Assembly (NCBI GenBank): GCA_028826165.1
Contig: JAPDFW010000131.1
Location: 1 to 64,000, forward strand
Length of the DNA: 64,000 nt
From: Anaeramoeba ignava
Taxonomy: Eukaryota; Metamonada; Anaeramoebidae
Direction: 5' to 3'
Position numbers and translations under genes: made by a program. The notes beneath the pieces were generated by a model. It had not been told where the DNA came from, ran no database searches, and worked only from the letters and a program-made list of their open reading frames with translations. Numbering within the stretch: position 1 is the stretch's first letter; each line of letters begins with the position of its first letter. Positions 10,682 through 26,114 of this stretch are shown here, piece after piece.

Positions 10682-12989
10682 ATGGGAAATTTGTGTTCAA
10701 AAAATATTAAAAAGCAAAATTTACAAACAGATATGAAACAAAAATTAGTTGAAAATGAACATCAACCAACACCAATTCAAAAACAAGAAGAAACAGAATC
10801 AGTTGTTATTGTAAAGAAAGTTATAAAACCAGAAGAACCTGAAGTTAAATCAGAAGTTTTACCAGAAGCACTTACACAAAAAGAAATTGAAGATTATTCC
10901 AAACGTTGCAAATGTAAGTTATTTATAACAATTTATTTAAAACAAATTAATTAAAACAATTTATTTAAAACAATTTATTTAAAACAAATTTATTTAAAAC
11001 AAATTTATTTAAAACAAATTTATTTAAAACAAATTATTTTAAACAAATTATTTATAACAAGTTATTTAAAACAATTTATTTATAACAATTTATTTAAAAC
11101 AATTTATTTAAAACAAGTTATTTAAAACAAATTTATTTATAACAATTTAATTAAAACAATTTAATTAAAACAATTTATTTATAACAATTTATTTAAAACA
11201 ATTTATTTATAACAAGTTATTTAAAACAAATTTATTTATAACAAATTAATTTATAACAATTTATTTAAAACAATTTATTTAAAACTATTTAAAACAATTA
11301 ATTTTAAAACAATTTATTTAAAACTAATTAAAACAATTAATTTTAAAACAATTTATTTAAAATAATTTATTTAAAATAATTTATTTAAAACAATTTATTT
11401 AAAACTAATTAAAACAATTAATTTATAACAATTTATTTAAAACAATTTATTTAAAACAAATTTATTTATAACAATTTAATTAAAACAATTTATTTATAAC
11501 AATTTATTTAAAATAATTTATTTATAACAATTTATTTATAACAATTTATTTAAAACAATTTATTTAAAACAAGTTATTTAAAACAATTTATTTAAAACAA
11601 TTTAATTAAAACAATTTATTTATAACAATTTATTTAAAACAATTTATTTAAAACAATTTATTTAAAACAAATTTATTTATAACAATTTATTTATAACAAT
11701 TTATTTATAACAATTAATTTAAAACAATTTATTTATAACAATTTATTTATAATAATTTTATTTATAACAATTTTATTTATAAAAATTCTTTTTTAAAAGT
11801 TACACATGACCAAATTAAAGCATTATATGAACATTATAAGAAAATTAGTGCAAGTATTGATGATGATGGTGTTATTGATAATGATGAATTGAATGAAGCT
11901 TTAGGTCTTACTCAATCAGAATTCGGAAAAAGAATTTTTAAAGTTTTTGATTTGAATGGAGATGGTGTTATTAATTTTGAAGAGTTTTTAATTGGACTTT
12001 CTCCTTTTAGTTCTACTGGAACTCTTGAAGATAAAATTGGATGTAAAAAATCTAAATTAATTTACATAATAATTAATTTACAAAATAATTAATTTACAAA
12101 ATATTAATTAATTTATAAAATATTAATTAATTTACAAAATATTTAATTTACAAAATATTAATTAATTTACAAAATAATTAATTAATTTACAAAATATTAA
12201 TTAATTTACAAAATATTTAATTTACAAAATATTAATTAATTTACAAAATATTAATTAATTTACAAAATAATTAATTAATTTACAAAATATTTAATTTACA
12301 AAATATTTCAAAATATTTAATTTACAAAATATTTATTAATTTACAAAATATTTAATTTACAAAATATTTAATTTACAAAATATTTAATTTACAAAATATT
12401 TAATTTACAAAATATTAATTAATTTAAAAATATTAATTAATTTACAAAAATATTTAATTTACAAAATAATAACTAATTTACAGAATATTAATTAATTTAC
12501 AAAATATTTAATTTACAAATAATTAATTTACAAATAATTAATTTACAAAATATTAATTAATTTAAAAAATATTTAATTTACAAAATATTTAATTTACAAA
12601 TAATTAATTTACAAAATATTAATTAATTTACAAAATATTTAATTTACAAAATATTTAATTTACAAAATATTAATTAATTCATAAAATATTAATTAATTTA
12701 AAAATAATATCTCTCGTTTTTTCTTTTAGTTTCTTTCAAAGTTTATGATATTGATGGAAATGGAGGAATTGATAAAAGCGAATTAACAATTCTACTTAAA
12801 GCTTGTTTATCTGATACTTTCTTGACTCAAATAAGTGAAGATGAACTTAAACAACTTATTGATGCAACTTTTGAAGAAGCTGATATTGATGGAAATGGAG
12901 AAATTGATATTGATGAATACACTGAAATGGTTAAAAATCATCCAAATATTTTAAACAATCTCCAAATTGATCTTCCATTTTTGAAATGA
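10682..12989 (+). CDS. Calcineurin B-like EF-hand protein with N-myristoylation signal (3 exons)
   Basis: Exons 10682-10913, 11800-12042 and 12730-12989 join to 244 aa. The start at 10682 gives MGNLCSKN, a consensus N-myristoylation site (Gly2, Ser6) with Cys5 available for acylation; an upstream in-frame ATG would destroy it. A charged linker of about 70 residues precedes four EF-hands. Loop 1 (SIDDDGVIDNDE) has Ser at the first Ca ligand. Loops 2-4 (DLNGDGVINFEE, DIDGNGGIDKSE, DIDGNGEIDIDE) have all canonical ligands. KIGFSFKVYDIDG between loops 2 and 3 matches calcineurin B/CHP/CBL proteins. Likely role: membrane-attached Ca sensor, regulatory subunit of calcineurin or a CHP-like partner. 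The phosphatase subunit is not in this window. The long N-terminal extension is unusual for CNB (about 170 aa). Confidence 0.85.
10914..11799 (+). repeat. Repeat-filled intron 1 of the calcineurin B-like gene
   Basis: 886-nt intron made of AATTTATTTAAAAC-type 13-14-nt units (AACAATTTATTTA, with AAAACAAGTT variants). Donor GTAAGT, acceptor AAAAG. Confidence 0.9.
12043..12729 (+). repeat. Repeat-filled intron 2 of the calcineurin B-like gene
   Basis: 687-nt intron of AATTTACAAAATATT and AATTAATTTACAAAAT units, distinct from the repeat in intron 1 of the same gene. Donor GTAAAA, acceptor CTTTTAG. Confidence 0.9.
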
Positions 12990-13258
12990 AAATGATTTTC
13001 TTTTCATTTCTTTTTTTGTTATTTGATGATTCTCTTTTTCTTTCCTTTTTCATTTCATTCAATTTGATTCAATTTGATTCAAGATAATTTCATTTGAATT
13101 GAAATTTCTTCTTTCTTTTTTTTTTTCTTTTCTTTGATCAAAATTTTTCAATCATTCAAATAATCAAAAAACAAAAAACAACAAAACTTTTTTTTTTCAA
13201 ATAATTTCATTTTCCATTTTTTTCTTCTTTTCTTTTCTTTTCAAAATAAAAAACAAAA

Positions 13259-14030
13259 ATGAATAAAATTGTTAAAGATTTAGTTGAAGAAATAATTGAA
13301 AAAATTTTACCTTCAAATAATAAATCAAGAATTATGATTTCACTTTCTGGAATTCCAGGAAGTGGAAAAACAACACTTGTATCATTAATTGAAAAAGAAT
13401 TATCAAAAAAAATAAAATGTGTTGCATTATCAATGGTAAATTTATACTAAAAAATCATTCAAAAATAAAATAAAAAAATCAATCAAAAATAAAAAATAAA
13501 AAATAAAAAATTAAAAGGATGGTTTTCATTATTATAAAAAAGATTTGGATAATTTCCCTAATCCTCAATTAGCTCATAAAAGAAGAGGAGCACCTTTTAC
13601 TTTCAATGTGGAATTATTCCAAAACAAGCTCAAAGAAATTTTTGAATGGAAAACAAAAGAAGATTTTATTTTTTATCCCAGTTTTGATCATATTGATCAA
13701 GATCCAAAAGAAAATAAAATAAAGATCCAAAAAGATCACAAAGTGATTTTTGTTGAAGGTAATTATTTATGTCTTGATGAACCTGTTTGGAAAGATTTAT
13801 CCCTTTATTTTGATTATGTTTGGTTTCTTGAATGTGATATTGATGTTGCAATGAAAAGAATTTATAAAAGGCATGTTAAAGCAAAATTATGTCAAACATT
13901 GGATGAATCAATTCAAAAAACTGAATTTAATGACAGACCAAATGCAGAATTGATTTTAGAAAAAAGAATTCCTAAAGGAATAACTAAATTCATTCAATCA
14001 ATTTCTGAAGAAGATGAAAATTTAATTTGA
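13259..14030 (+). CDS. P-loop nucleoside/nucleotide kinase family protein (2 exons)
   Basis: Exons 13259-13435 and 13518-14030 join in frame (229 aa) across an 82-nt intron. Walker A is GIPGSGKTTL near residues 32-41. The junction restores MDGFHYYKKDL, the conserved motif after the second strand in uridine-kinase/pantothenate-kinase-like enzymes. RRGAPFTF, YPSFDH, VIFVEGNYLCLDE, WFLECDIDVAMKRIYKRHV and NDRPNAELI then follow in the order seen in bacterial proteins annotated nucleoside/nucleotide kinase family and in the fungal YFH7 group. It probably phosphorylates a small hydroxyl substrate; the substrate is unknown. Length is typical for the family. Confidence 0.8.
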
Positions 14031-14203
14031 AATAATTAAAATAAAATAATTAAAATAAATTAAAATAAAATAAAAAAGTGGAACGTCTTATTTTTTTTTT
14101 TTTTTTTGAATTTTTTTTTAATTTTAACGGTTCATTTTTTTTTTTGATTAAAAAACATTTTCAAATTTAAATTTTTATTTTTTAATTTTTCTTTTAAAAT
14201 AAA

Positions 14204-15872
14204 ATGTGTCTTTATGTTAAAGAAACAAATCAAATTTTTGATTTAAATTCTCATGATTGTTTAATTGGAAGAAGTCAAGATTGTCATCTTCAAATTGAAT
14301 TAAATCATGTTTCAAGAAAACATGCTTTAATTAGATTTAAAGAAAATGGAAAAATAACGATCGTAAATTTTGGAATTAACGGAACTTTAGTAAATGGAAA
14401 ATATATTATTAAAGAAACAGTTATTGATAATAAAACTTCTTTAATAATTGGAAATCAAGAATTTATTTTTTTCAAAAAACCTCATTTAAAACAAAATCAA
14501 AATCAAAATCAAAATCAAAATCAAAACCAAAACCAAAACCAAACCAAACCAAAATCAAAATCAATTTCAATTTCAAAAATCAAAATCAAAATCAAAATCA
14601 AAATCAAAATCAAAATCAAAATCAAATTGAAAATCAAAATCAAAATCAAAATCAAAATCAAAATCAAAATCAAAATCAAAATGAAAATCAATTTCAAAAT
14701 CAAAATCAAAATCAAAATCAAAATCAAAATCAAAATCAAAATCAAAATCAAAATCAAAACCAAAATCAAAATCAAAATCAAAATCAAAATCAAAATCAAA
14801 ATCAAAATAAAAATCAAAATCAAAATCAAAATCAAAATCAAAATCAAAAATCAAAATCAAAATCAAAATCAAAATCAAAAATCAAAATCAAAATCAAAAT
14901 CAAAATCAATTTCAAAATCAAAATCAAAATCAAAATCAAAATCAAAATCAAAATCAATTTCAAAATCAAAATCAAAATCAAAATAAAGAAAATTTCGATA
15001 ATAACTTGATTTATAAAACACCTCAATTCTCTCCTAGATTTTTTCAAAAGAAAATCACTAGAAAAGATATTGTTACTAAACTTTCTTTTGATTTTTCTGA
15101 GAATTTTGAACAAAACCAAAATAATAATGAAAAAACTCCAATTCTTCTCTTGAATAAAAACTCCAAAATTCCAAATATTGAAATAACTAACAAAAAAGAA
15201 CTTGAAATGATTGAAGAAAAATTCCAACAACTTTTCCATTCTAAAAAAAAAATCAAAAAGAATAAAAATAAACAAAATTTCCTAAAAAAACAAATTCCAA
15301 ATCAAGAAACAACTCAAATCAATATTCAATTTCAAGAATTATTAGCACTTTCAAAAAAAAGTGGAACAAAAAATAATCAATTCAAATTTTCTAATCAAGA
15401 AAATATTTCTCAAAATTTCCAAAACAAATTTTCAAATGAAAAACAAAAGTCTCCAAAATTAATTCAAGCTTTCCAAACTGCCATGAATTCAATAACTTTT
15501 GAAAATAATAATAATGAGAATAAAAATAATAAGAATAAAAATAAAAAGAAAATTGAAAATTCACAAATTCTTACTCAATCTCTACTTAAAAATCAAAGAA
15601 ATAAATTAAAAAAAACTAAACAAACAAAATTCATAAGTCCAATGACTCAAATCCAAAATGAAATTAAAGGCAAAAATCCAATTAGAGAAAAAATCCAAAA
15701 TTATGGATTTAATTCACCTTTAACTTTAAAAAAACAGAAAGAAATTGCAAAAGAAAATCAACAAGAAAAATCAAAATTTGCACAAGAAATTGCTAATAGA
15801 GTTGTTCCAGTTCCTTTTGTTGTATACGAAAATTTTGATGAAGATTATTTTGAAGAAGATTATTTTGATTAA
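14204..15872 (+). pseudogene. FHA-domain protein, reading frame broken inside a (CAAAAT)n tract
   Basis: The N-terminal frame (14204-14986) encodes an FHA domain in its first 95 residues: CLIGRSQDCHLQI, NHVSRKHALI and NGTLVNGKY are the canonical phosphothreonine-binding elements. A roughly 490-nt CAAAAT hexamer tract (14490-14985) follows. The C-terminal coding frame (to the stop at 15872) lies in a different frame; it is basic, N/K-rich, has SPRFF and QKSPKLIQAF, and ends in an acidic DEDYFEEDYFD tail. Both ends read the tract as (NQ)n, but two 5-nt units and three 7-nt units give a net +1 shift. No GT donor is visible in the tract, so splicing does not obviously repair it. It may be a homopolymer sequencing error, a real null allele or frame slippage. 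No kinase domain is present. Confidence 0.6.
14490..14985 (+). repeat. Coding hexamer tract (CAAAAT)n
   Basis: About 80 hexamers, readable without a stop as NQ, KI or KS in the three forward frames. Irregular units include CAAAC at about 14538-14548 and CAAAAAT at about 14574, 14846 and 14877. Confidence 0.95.
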
Positions 15873-16085
15873 TTTAATCAAAATTTTTTAAATAAAAGAA
15901 ATTAAAACAAAAATACGTTTTTTTCTTTCAATTTGATTTGTTTTTGTTAAAATAAGAACATTATTAAAGTTTTGTTTTGATTCTTTTTGTTTCCAAATTC
16001 TATAAAACGTCATTAAATAAAAATTTTTTTTTTTTTTTCATTTTTTTTTCTTTTTCATTTTTTTTTTTTAAATTAAATTTTAAAT

Positions 16086-18584
16086 ATGAAGTTTAAAGTT
16101 AGAACTGATTTTGGAGATATTGAAGTTGAAGCAGATGATCTTGATACTCTATATGTTATGGTAATAAGTTTACCTGAATTTTCCCGAAATTCTGATATTA
16201 AACTTATGCATGGCTCACCTAAAAAAGAGCTTATTGATTTTTCTCAACTCAAAGAAGGCGATATAATTCTTACTGAAAAAATTGGAATTGGAATTGAAAA
16301 TGAAATCAATCATTTAGATATTGATAAAACTGATTTTGATTTTCAAGAAGAATATGAACTTCAAAAAGAAATTGAAAAAATAATCAAAATGCAAACTTCT
16401 GGAATTATAGATGAGGATGAAAAAGATGAAAAAACTGAAAAAAATGAAAAAAATGAAAAAACTGAAAAAACTGAAAAAACTGAAAAAACAAAAGATGAAG
16501 ATAAAAATGAAATTGACAAATCACCAAAACATGACACTGACAGACGAGAAAAAACTGAAGAAGAAATCCAAAAAGAAATTGAACAAATTATTTTAATGGA
16601 GCAAGAAGAAAACAAGAAAAAAGCAACTGACAGACGAGAAAAAACTGAAGAAGAAATCCAAAAAGAAATTGAACAAATTATTTTAATGGAACAAGAGGAA
16701 AAAAAGAAAAAAGAAGAAAAAGCGAAAAAAGAAAAAGAGAAAAAAGAAAAAGAAGAGAAAGAAAAAGAAAAAGAAAAAGATTCTGAAAAAGAAACAGACG
16801 CCGAAACTGATGATGATACTGAAGATGATACTGAAGATGATGCATACGATACAGATGATGATACTGAAAATTATACATCAACTTACTTAGGTGATGACGC
16901 ATTTATTGATGATGATTCCAAAGTAGTCGGACCCACAATGTATGATCCAAATGATTATGACAAAGAAAAGTCTTTTCTTCCTCCACCTTTGGAAGTCGAA
17001 AGCGTTATCATTTCTAAACGATAGACAGCAAGAAGCAATGAAATATGTTGTTTCGCAATCAAAACCAAAATCCGAAAAAACGTATCCGATTGTGTTGACA
17101 AGAATAAAAGGACTCGGATATATCGAAAATGAATTAAAGAAAACATTGCTTTATATTCGTGATGAAGCACCGATTATTTCTCAAGTTTGTTCGACAACCG
17201 TTCTTCCGAAACTAGTCAAGGATACTCACTTCAGAAATCTTTTTGAGGTCGGAACTGGTCGAGGATGCACAGATCAAAATGCAAGAGGCGGTTGGGAAAA
17301 CAATCTGTTTAATAATATTTACAAGGATGCAAAACCTCATGAACGTGTCAAGTACGGGAGTTTAAATATTGTAAATGATCCTAATGGTGTTCAAGCAGCT
17401 GCTGGTTATGGTGACAGCTATCTTGTTTTTAAAAATGTTCGTTTGAGAACTACTTTTGCTTCTCAAGACACTTCTGCTAATCCGCAACTTGCTTGTTGTG
17501 AATATTATACTCATGTTCTTTCGGAGTATAGTGATGCAGAATTGACAGCTCTTATGGATGTTGCTAATGGATATATTCCTTGGCATGATTCCTCTGTTAT
17601 TTCTTCTTATAAAGAAATTCAAATACATGGACCAATTTTATTGAAAAGAGATGTTAAAGCAATCGGTATAAATTAAAAATATTTATAAAATTTATAAATA
17701 TTTCATTTACAATACATTTATTTATAAATATTTATTTATAAATATTTTAATTTCATTTAAAATACATTTATTTATAAATATTTCATTTACAATAATTATT
17801 TATAAATATTTCATTTACAATACAATTATTTATAAATATTTCATTTACAATAAATTTATTTATAAATATTTCATTTAAATACAATTATTTATAAATATTT
17901 CATTTACAATACATTTATTTATAAATATTTCATTTAAAATACAATTATTTATAAATATTTCATTTAAACAATTATTTATAAATATTTCATTTACAAATAT
18001 TTTATTTATAATACAATTATTTATAAATATTTCATTTACAATACAATTATTTATAAATATTTCATTTATAAATATTTCTATAAATATATTTATTTATAAA
18101 TATTTCATTTATTAATTATTTATAAAATTTCATTTCAAATGAAGTTTATAAAATTTCATTTAAAAATGAAAATTTATGCGATTTATAAATAATTTATAAA
18201 TATTTGATTTAATTATATAAAACCAAAAGATATAAATATTACATTTATAAACAAACTTAAAATTTATTTATAAAATTTATTTACAAATTTATTTATAAAT
18301 ATTTCATTTTAAAACAATTAAATTACATTTATTTATAAATATTTTTTTTTATTTTTTTATAACAATTTGATTTTTGATTTATTTATAAATATTTCATTTT
18401 TACAATTATTTTGATTTTGATTTTTTTTTTATAAATTTTCATTTTTTCAATTATTTATAAATATTTCATTTAAAAATATTTATAATTAATTTATTTATTA
18501 TTTCAAAATTTATTAGTTATTAGTCAAAATCCTTCAAATGAAGTTTGTAAAAATGCTGAAAGATTTGCGACTATAAATAATTGA
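16086..18584 (+). CDS. Ubiquitin-like domain fused to DUF3626-like domain (3 exons)
   Basis: Model: exons 16086-16939, 17025-17665 and 18517-18584, 520 aa, in frame. Residues 1-70 look like a ubiquitin/UBX-type domain (MKFKVRTDFGDIEVEA, TLYVMV, KLMHGSPKKEL, EGDIILTE). Next come a K/E coiled-coil-like region with a 30-residue tandem repeat, an acidic stretch, and a C-terminal globular part. The C-terminal motifs RGGWENNLFNNIY, ERVKYGSLNI, GYGDSYLVFK, VRLRTTF and EIQIHGPILLKRDVKAI I recognise as DUF3626-like, a family of unknown function best known from bacteria. The 85-nt first intron (GTATGA to GATAG) is less AT-rich than other introns and could instead be coding with a +1 frameshift near 17010. 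The short last exon adds VISQNPSNEVCKNAERF. Part 17025-17665 is visibly less AT-rich than its neighbours. Confidence 0.7.
16536..16715 (+). repeat. 90-nt tandem duplication inside the UBL-DUF3626 gene
   Basis: Two nearly identical 90-nt copies encode TDRREKTEEEIQKEIEQI followed by ILMEQEE. They differ at only a few bases, so the duplication is recent. The unit is amphipathic and vaguely resembles a UIM helix, which is inference. Confidence 0.85.
17666..18516 (+). repeat. Repeat-filled last intron of the UBL-DUF3626 gene
   Basis: 851-nt intron made of degenerate units like TTTATAAATATTTCATTTACAATA (about 24-27 nt). It runs from donor GTATAA to acceptor TATTAG. Its end carries a decayed look-alike of the terminal exon near 18135-18190. 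Confidence 0.8.
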
Positions 18585-18837
18585 ATTTATATGACTTAAA
18601 CAAAATATACAAAGCAAACGAGGAAAAAACAATTAAATTCCTTTTTTTCTCTTTTTTTTTCTTTTTGTGACAATTTGATTTTCCATTTTGATTTTGATTT
18701 TGATTTTGATTTTGATTTTGATTTTGAAATTGATTTTGATTTTGATTTTCCATTTTAATTTTTAAAATCAAAAAAAATTTTTTTTCATTTTTTTCCTTTC
18801 ATTTTTTTCTTTTGAAATAAAATTAAACAAATTTTAA

Positions 18838-19743
18838 ATGACAAAACCAATTCAAAAATCATTTCCACCAAGTTATCTTCATTTAATTTATGGAGAAATT
18901 GAAAAAAAAAATGTTGAACACATTTCAAATCAAGTTTCATTAATAGCATATTCAGAAATGGAATGTATTTTGCATGAATATTTATTTAATTTTGGAATTG
19001 AAGATTTTCGAGCAAGAAAAATTGAAATTACAACTGAAACTGAAACAACAAAAACACAAATAAATAATTTTTGGACTTTAAGACATAAAGGAAAAAATTT
19101 AAATTTTCAAGATAAAAAACGTCCTGCTCGTTTTTCTGTTGTTGAAGCTTCTTGTAGTGCAAATGTTGTTGATTTTTGGAAAAATGCTGGTTTTACTCAA
19201 AAAGCTTATTTATGTAAAAAAGGAAAATTTTTTAATTGTCAAGATGGAATTCATGTTTTTATTTTTCAAGTAAAATTAAAATTCATTTATAAAATTAATT
19301 TTAAAATTAAAATTAAAATTAAAATTAAAATTAAAATTAAAATTAAAATTAAAATTAAAATTAAAATTAAAATTAAAATTAAATTTAAAATTAAAATTAA
19401 AATTAAAATTAAAATTAAAATTAAAATTAAAATTCATTTATAAAATTAAAATTAAAATTCAAATTAAAATTAAAATTAAAATTAAAATTTAAATTTAAAA
19501 TTAAAATTCAATTTAATATCAAAATTAAAATTAAAATTAAAATTAAAATTAAAATTAAAATTAAAATTAAAATTAAAATTAAAATTAAAATTAAATTTAA
19601 AATTAAAATTCAATTTAATATTAATTTAGATGTGGGAAGATGAAAAACTTTTGGATAAATGGATTTGTGAAGTTTCAACAGTATCTCCTAATAATGATAT
19701 AAATTTAACTCAAATATTTGATAATATTAATGTTAAAGAGTAA
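18838..19743 (+). CDS. MED18: Mediator complex subunit 18 (2 exons)
   Basis: Exons 18838-19269 and 19630-19743 give 181 aa across a 360-nt (AAAATT)n intron. Resemblance to MED18 runs along the whole length. YLHLIYGEIEKK at residues about 13-24 corresponds to the first barrel strand. TLRHKG then RFSVVEASCSANVVDFWKNAGF matches the conserved NCVD...NLTDFLMEMGF region of animal MED18. The lines after it (KGKFFNCQDGIHVFIFQ, a CEVSTVSP strand) match the FRKG...KIMVYKI and VELSVVAP strands. Length is near the usual 200 aa. MED18 sits with MED20 in the Mediator head and contacts RNA polymerase II. The upstream region has TTTTTTCATTTTTTTCC. The call is by remembered pattern. Confidence 0.75.
19270..19629 (+). 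repeat. (AAAATT)n intron of MED18
   Basis: Near-perfect AAAATT hexamers between GTAAAA and TTTAG, with two embedded TTCATTTATAAAATT motifs at about 19282 and 19434. Confidence 0.95.
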
Positions 19744-20063
19744 AAATAAACTTCTTTTTTATAATTAAATTTTAGTTAAAATTATTTATTAATTTTATTT
19801 TAAATTTTTTTAGTTTGATTAATTTTGAAAATCCAAAAATAGATTTAATTTAAGCAAATGATTTTTTCTTCTTTTTTTTTTGTAAAGGAAAAAAAAATTT
19901 AAATTAAATTAAATTAAAATTTAAATAAAAATTTAAATAAAAATTCAATAAAAATTTAAATAAAAATTTTTTTCATTTTTCATTTTTCATTTTGTTCAAT
20001 TTTTCTTTATTTTCTTTATTTTGTTTGTTGTTATTTTTTTTTTGATTAATTTTTTTTTTAAAA
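19744..20063. other. Intergenic, AT-rich
   Basis: 320 nt between MED18 and the kinase. Consists of AT-rich sequence with a CATTTTTCATTTTTCATTTTG run about 85 nt before the kinase ATG. No gene is seen. Confidence 0.6.
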
Positions 20064-24796
<4,733 letters not shown>

Positions 24797-24947
24797 TCAA
24801 AAAAAAAAGTGGAATTTTTTTTGCTTTTTTTTTGCTTTTTTTTTTAAAAAGAATTGGTTTCAAATTTAATTGAAAAACAAAAAAGAAAATTTATTTTTTT
24901 TTCATTTTTTTTTCATTTTTTTTTCCTTTTTCCTTTTTGAAATAAGA

Positions 24948-26096
24948 ATGAAAGAGTCTTCACAATCAAGTTATTTAAATTTAGTAGTTGTTATTCTTTT
25001 TATTCTTGCTTCTTTTGTATTCGTTTATTTTGGTGATTCAAATAATCAAAATCAAAATCAAAATCAAAATCAAAATCAAAATCAAAATCAAATTAAGAAT
25101 GAAAAAGAAAAAGAAAAAGAAATTAAGAAAGAAAATGAAAAAGAAAAAGAAATTAAGAAAGAAAATGAAAATCAAATTCGAGATGAAATTCATATTAAAA
25201 AGTTAAATGAGAATGAAATTAAAAACAAAGAAATTGCCAAAAAAATTAACAAAGATTGGAAACCATTGAATGTTTTAGAAAACAAAAAGAAATGGAATTT
25301 GGAAAATAAAAGAATTTGTGTTTTAATGGTTGATAATCGGAAATTAGAATATCATTTCAATATTTCAGATGAAGAAAAACCAATTCCTTATCATATTTCA
25401 AGTGTTTATTCAAATTATTTATATTCAGAATATCATCAATATGATTTTTACAGAATGGATTTTTCAGAAAAAAAGGATGATAAACATTATTTTCCAAAAG
25501 AATTTGAAGAACCAGAAGATGAATCAAGAACATTTCATTGGAATAAATTATTAGGAATATATCAAATGTTGGATTATTTTGATTATGATATTGTGATGTA
25601 TCTTGATAGTGATTCAGTTTTTTCCGATTTTGAAAAATCAATTGAGGAATTTCTTTATGAAAATGTGGAATATTCAGAAAGTGTATCTCTGATACTAACC
25701 AGAGATTTGGATTGTGCAGTAGATTTTGTGAATACTGGAGTGATGATTTTTGTTAAGAATGATTTTGCAAAAAAAATGATTATTGATTGGTATAATTTTC
25801 CTTTAAAACAGAATGAATTCAGATGGTCTTTAAATAATTGGGGATGGGATCAAGTAGTTATGGGTCAATATATTTTCAAGAATGAACCTTGGAAATCACA
25901 TATTGCTATTCTTCATCATCTTACTATGAATAGTCCTAATGGTCGTTTTGTTAAGCATTATTGGGGATTGACAACAGAAGTAAGAAATAAGCATATTTCT
26001 TCTGTTTTATTTTATAATTTTTTTCTTTATAATCATTTGCTTTACAAAAAAGATATTTTGGATTTGGATTCGGATTCTTCTATTTTTCTTTTTTGA
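24948..26096 (+). CDS. Type II membrane glycosyltransferase, GT34 (GMA12/MNN10)-like
   Basis: Start chosen at 24948 (382 aa). The upstream ATG at 24870 would translate the T-rich promoter tract as poly-Phe, whereas MKESSQSSYL follows the usual CATTTTTTTTCC pyrimidine motif. Residues about 10-29 (LNLVVVILFILASFVFVYFG) form a single signal anchor, followed by an N/Q/K/E stem to about residue 100. The lumenal catalytic domain has WNKLLGIYQMLD, the DXD motif in YLDSDSVF, NTGVMIFVKND, DWYN and WGWDQVVMGQYIF, as in GT-A enzymes of the GMA12/MNN10 type. Expected role: Golgi transfer of a sugar from a nucleotide donor using a divalent cation. Donor and acceptor are unknown; another GT-A family is possible. 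Confidence 0.75.
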   Translation: MKESSQSSYLNLVVVILFILASFVFVYFGDSNNQNQNQNQNQNQNQNQIKNEKEKEKEIKKENEKEKEIKKENENQIRDEIHIKKLNENEIKNKEIAKKINKDWKPLNVLENKKKWNLENKRICVLMVDNRKLEYHFNISDEEKPIPYHISSVYSNYLYSEYHQYDFYRMDFSEKKDDKHYFPKEFEEPEDESRTFHWNKLLGIYQMLDYFDYDIVMYLDSDSVFSDFEKSIEEFLYENVEYSESVSLILTRDLDCAVDFVNTGVMIFVKNDFAKKMIIDWYNFPLKQNEFRWSLNNWGWDQVVMGQYIFKNEPWKSHIAILHHLTMNSPNGRFVKHYWGLTTEVRNKHISSVLFYNFFLYNHLLYKKDILDLDSDSSIFLF

Positions 26097-26114
26097 TTTT
26101 TTTTTCCATTGAAT

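Noticed and set aside
14521-14878. Minus-strand (IL)n and (FD)n ORFs opposite the FHA gene
   Set aside because: Antisense of the CAAAAT hexamer tract; no start context and no non-repeat sequence.
16361-16902. Ser/Phe- and Leu/Phe-rich ORFs opposite the UBL-DUF3626 gene
   Set aside because: Reverse strand of the Lys/Glu-rich coding region, a common shadow pattern.
18571-18771. 66-aa minus-strand ORF with QNQNQN
   Set aside because: Overlaps the terminal exon of the UBL-DUF3626 gene and a hexamer tract; it ends in poly-K and Ile-rich junk and has no recognisable domain.
24870-24947. Upstream in-frame start of the GT34 ORF
   Set aside because: It would add a poly-Phe stretch that is just the T-rich promoter tract; the downstream ATG gives a normal signal anchor.
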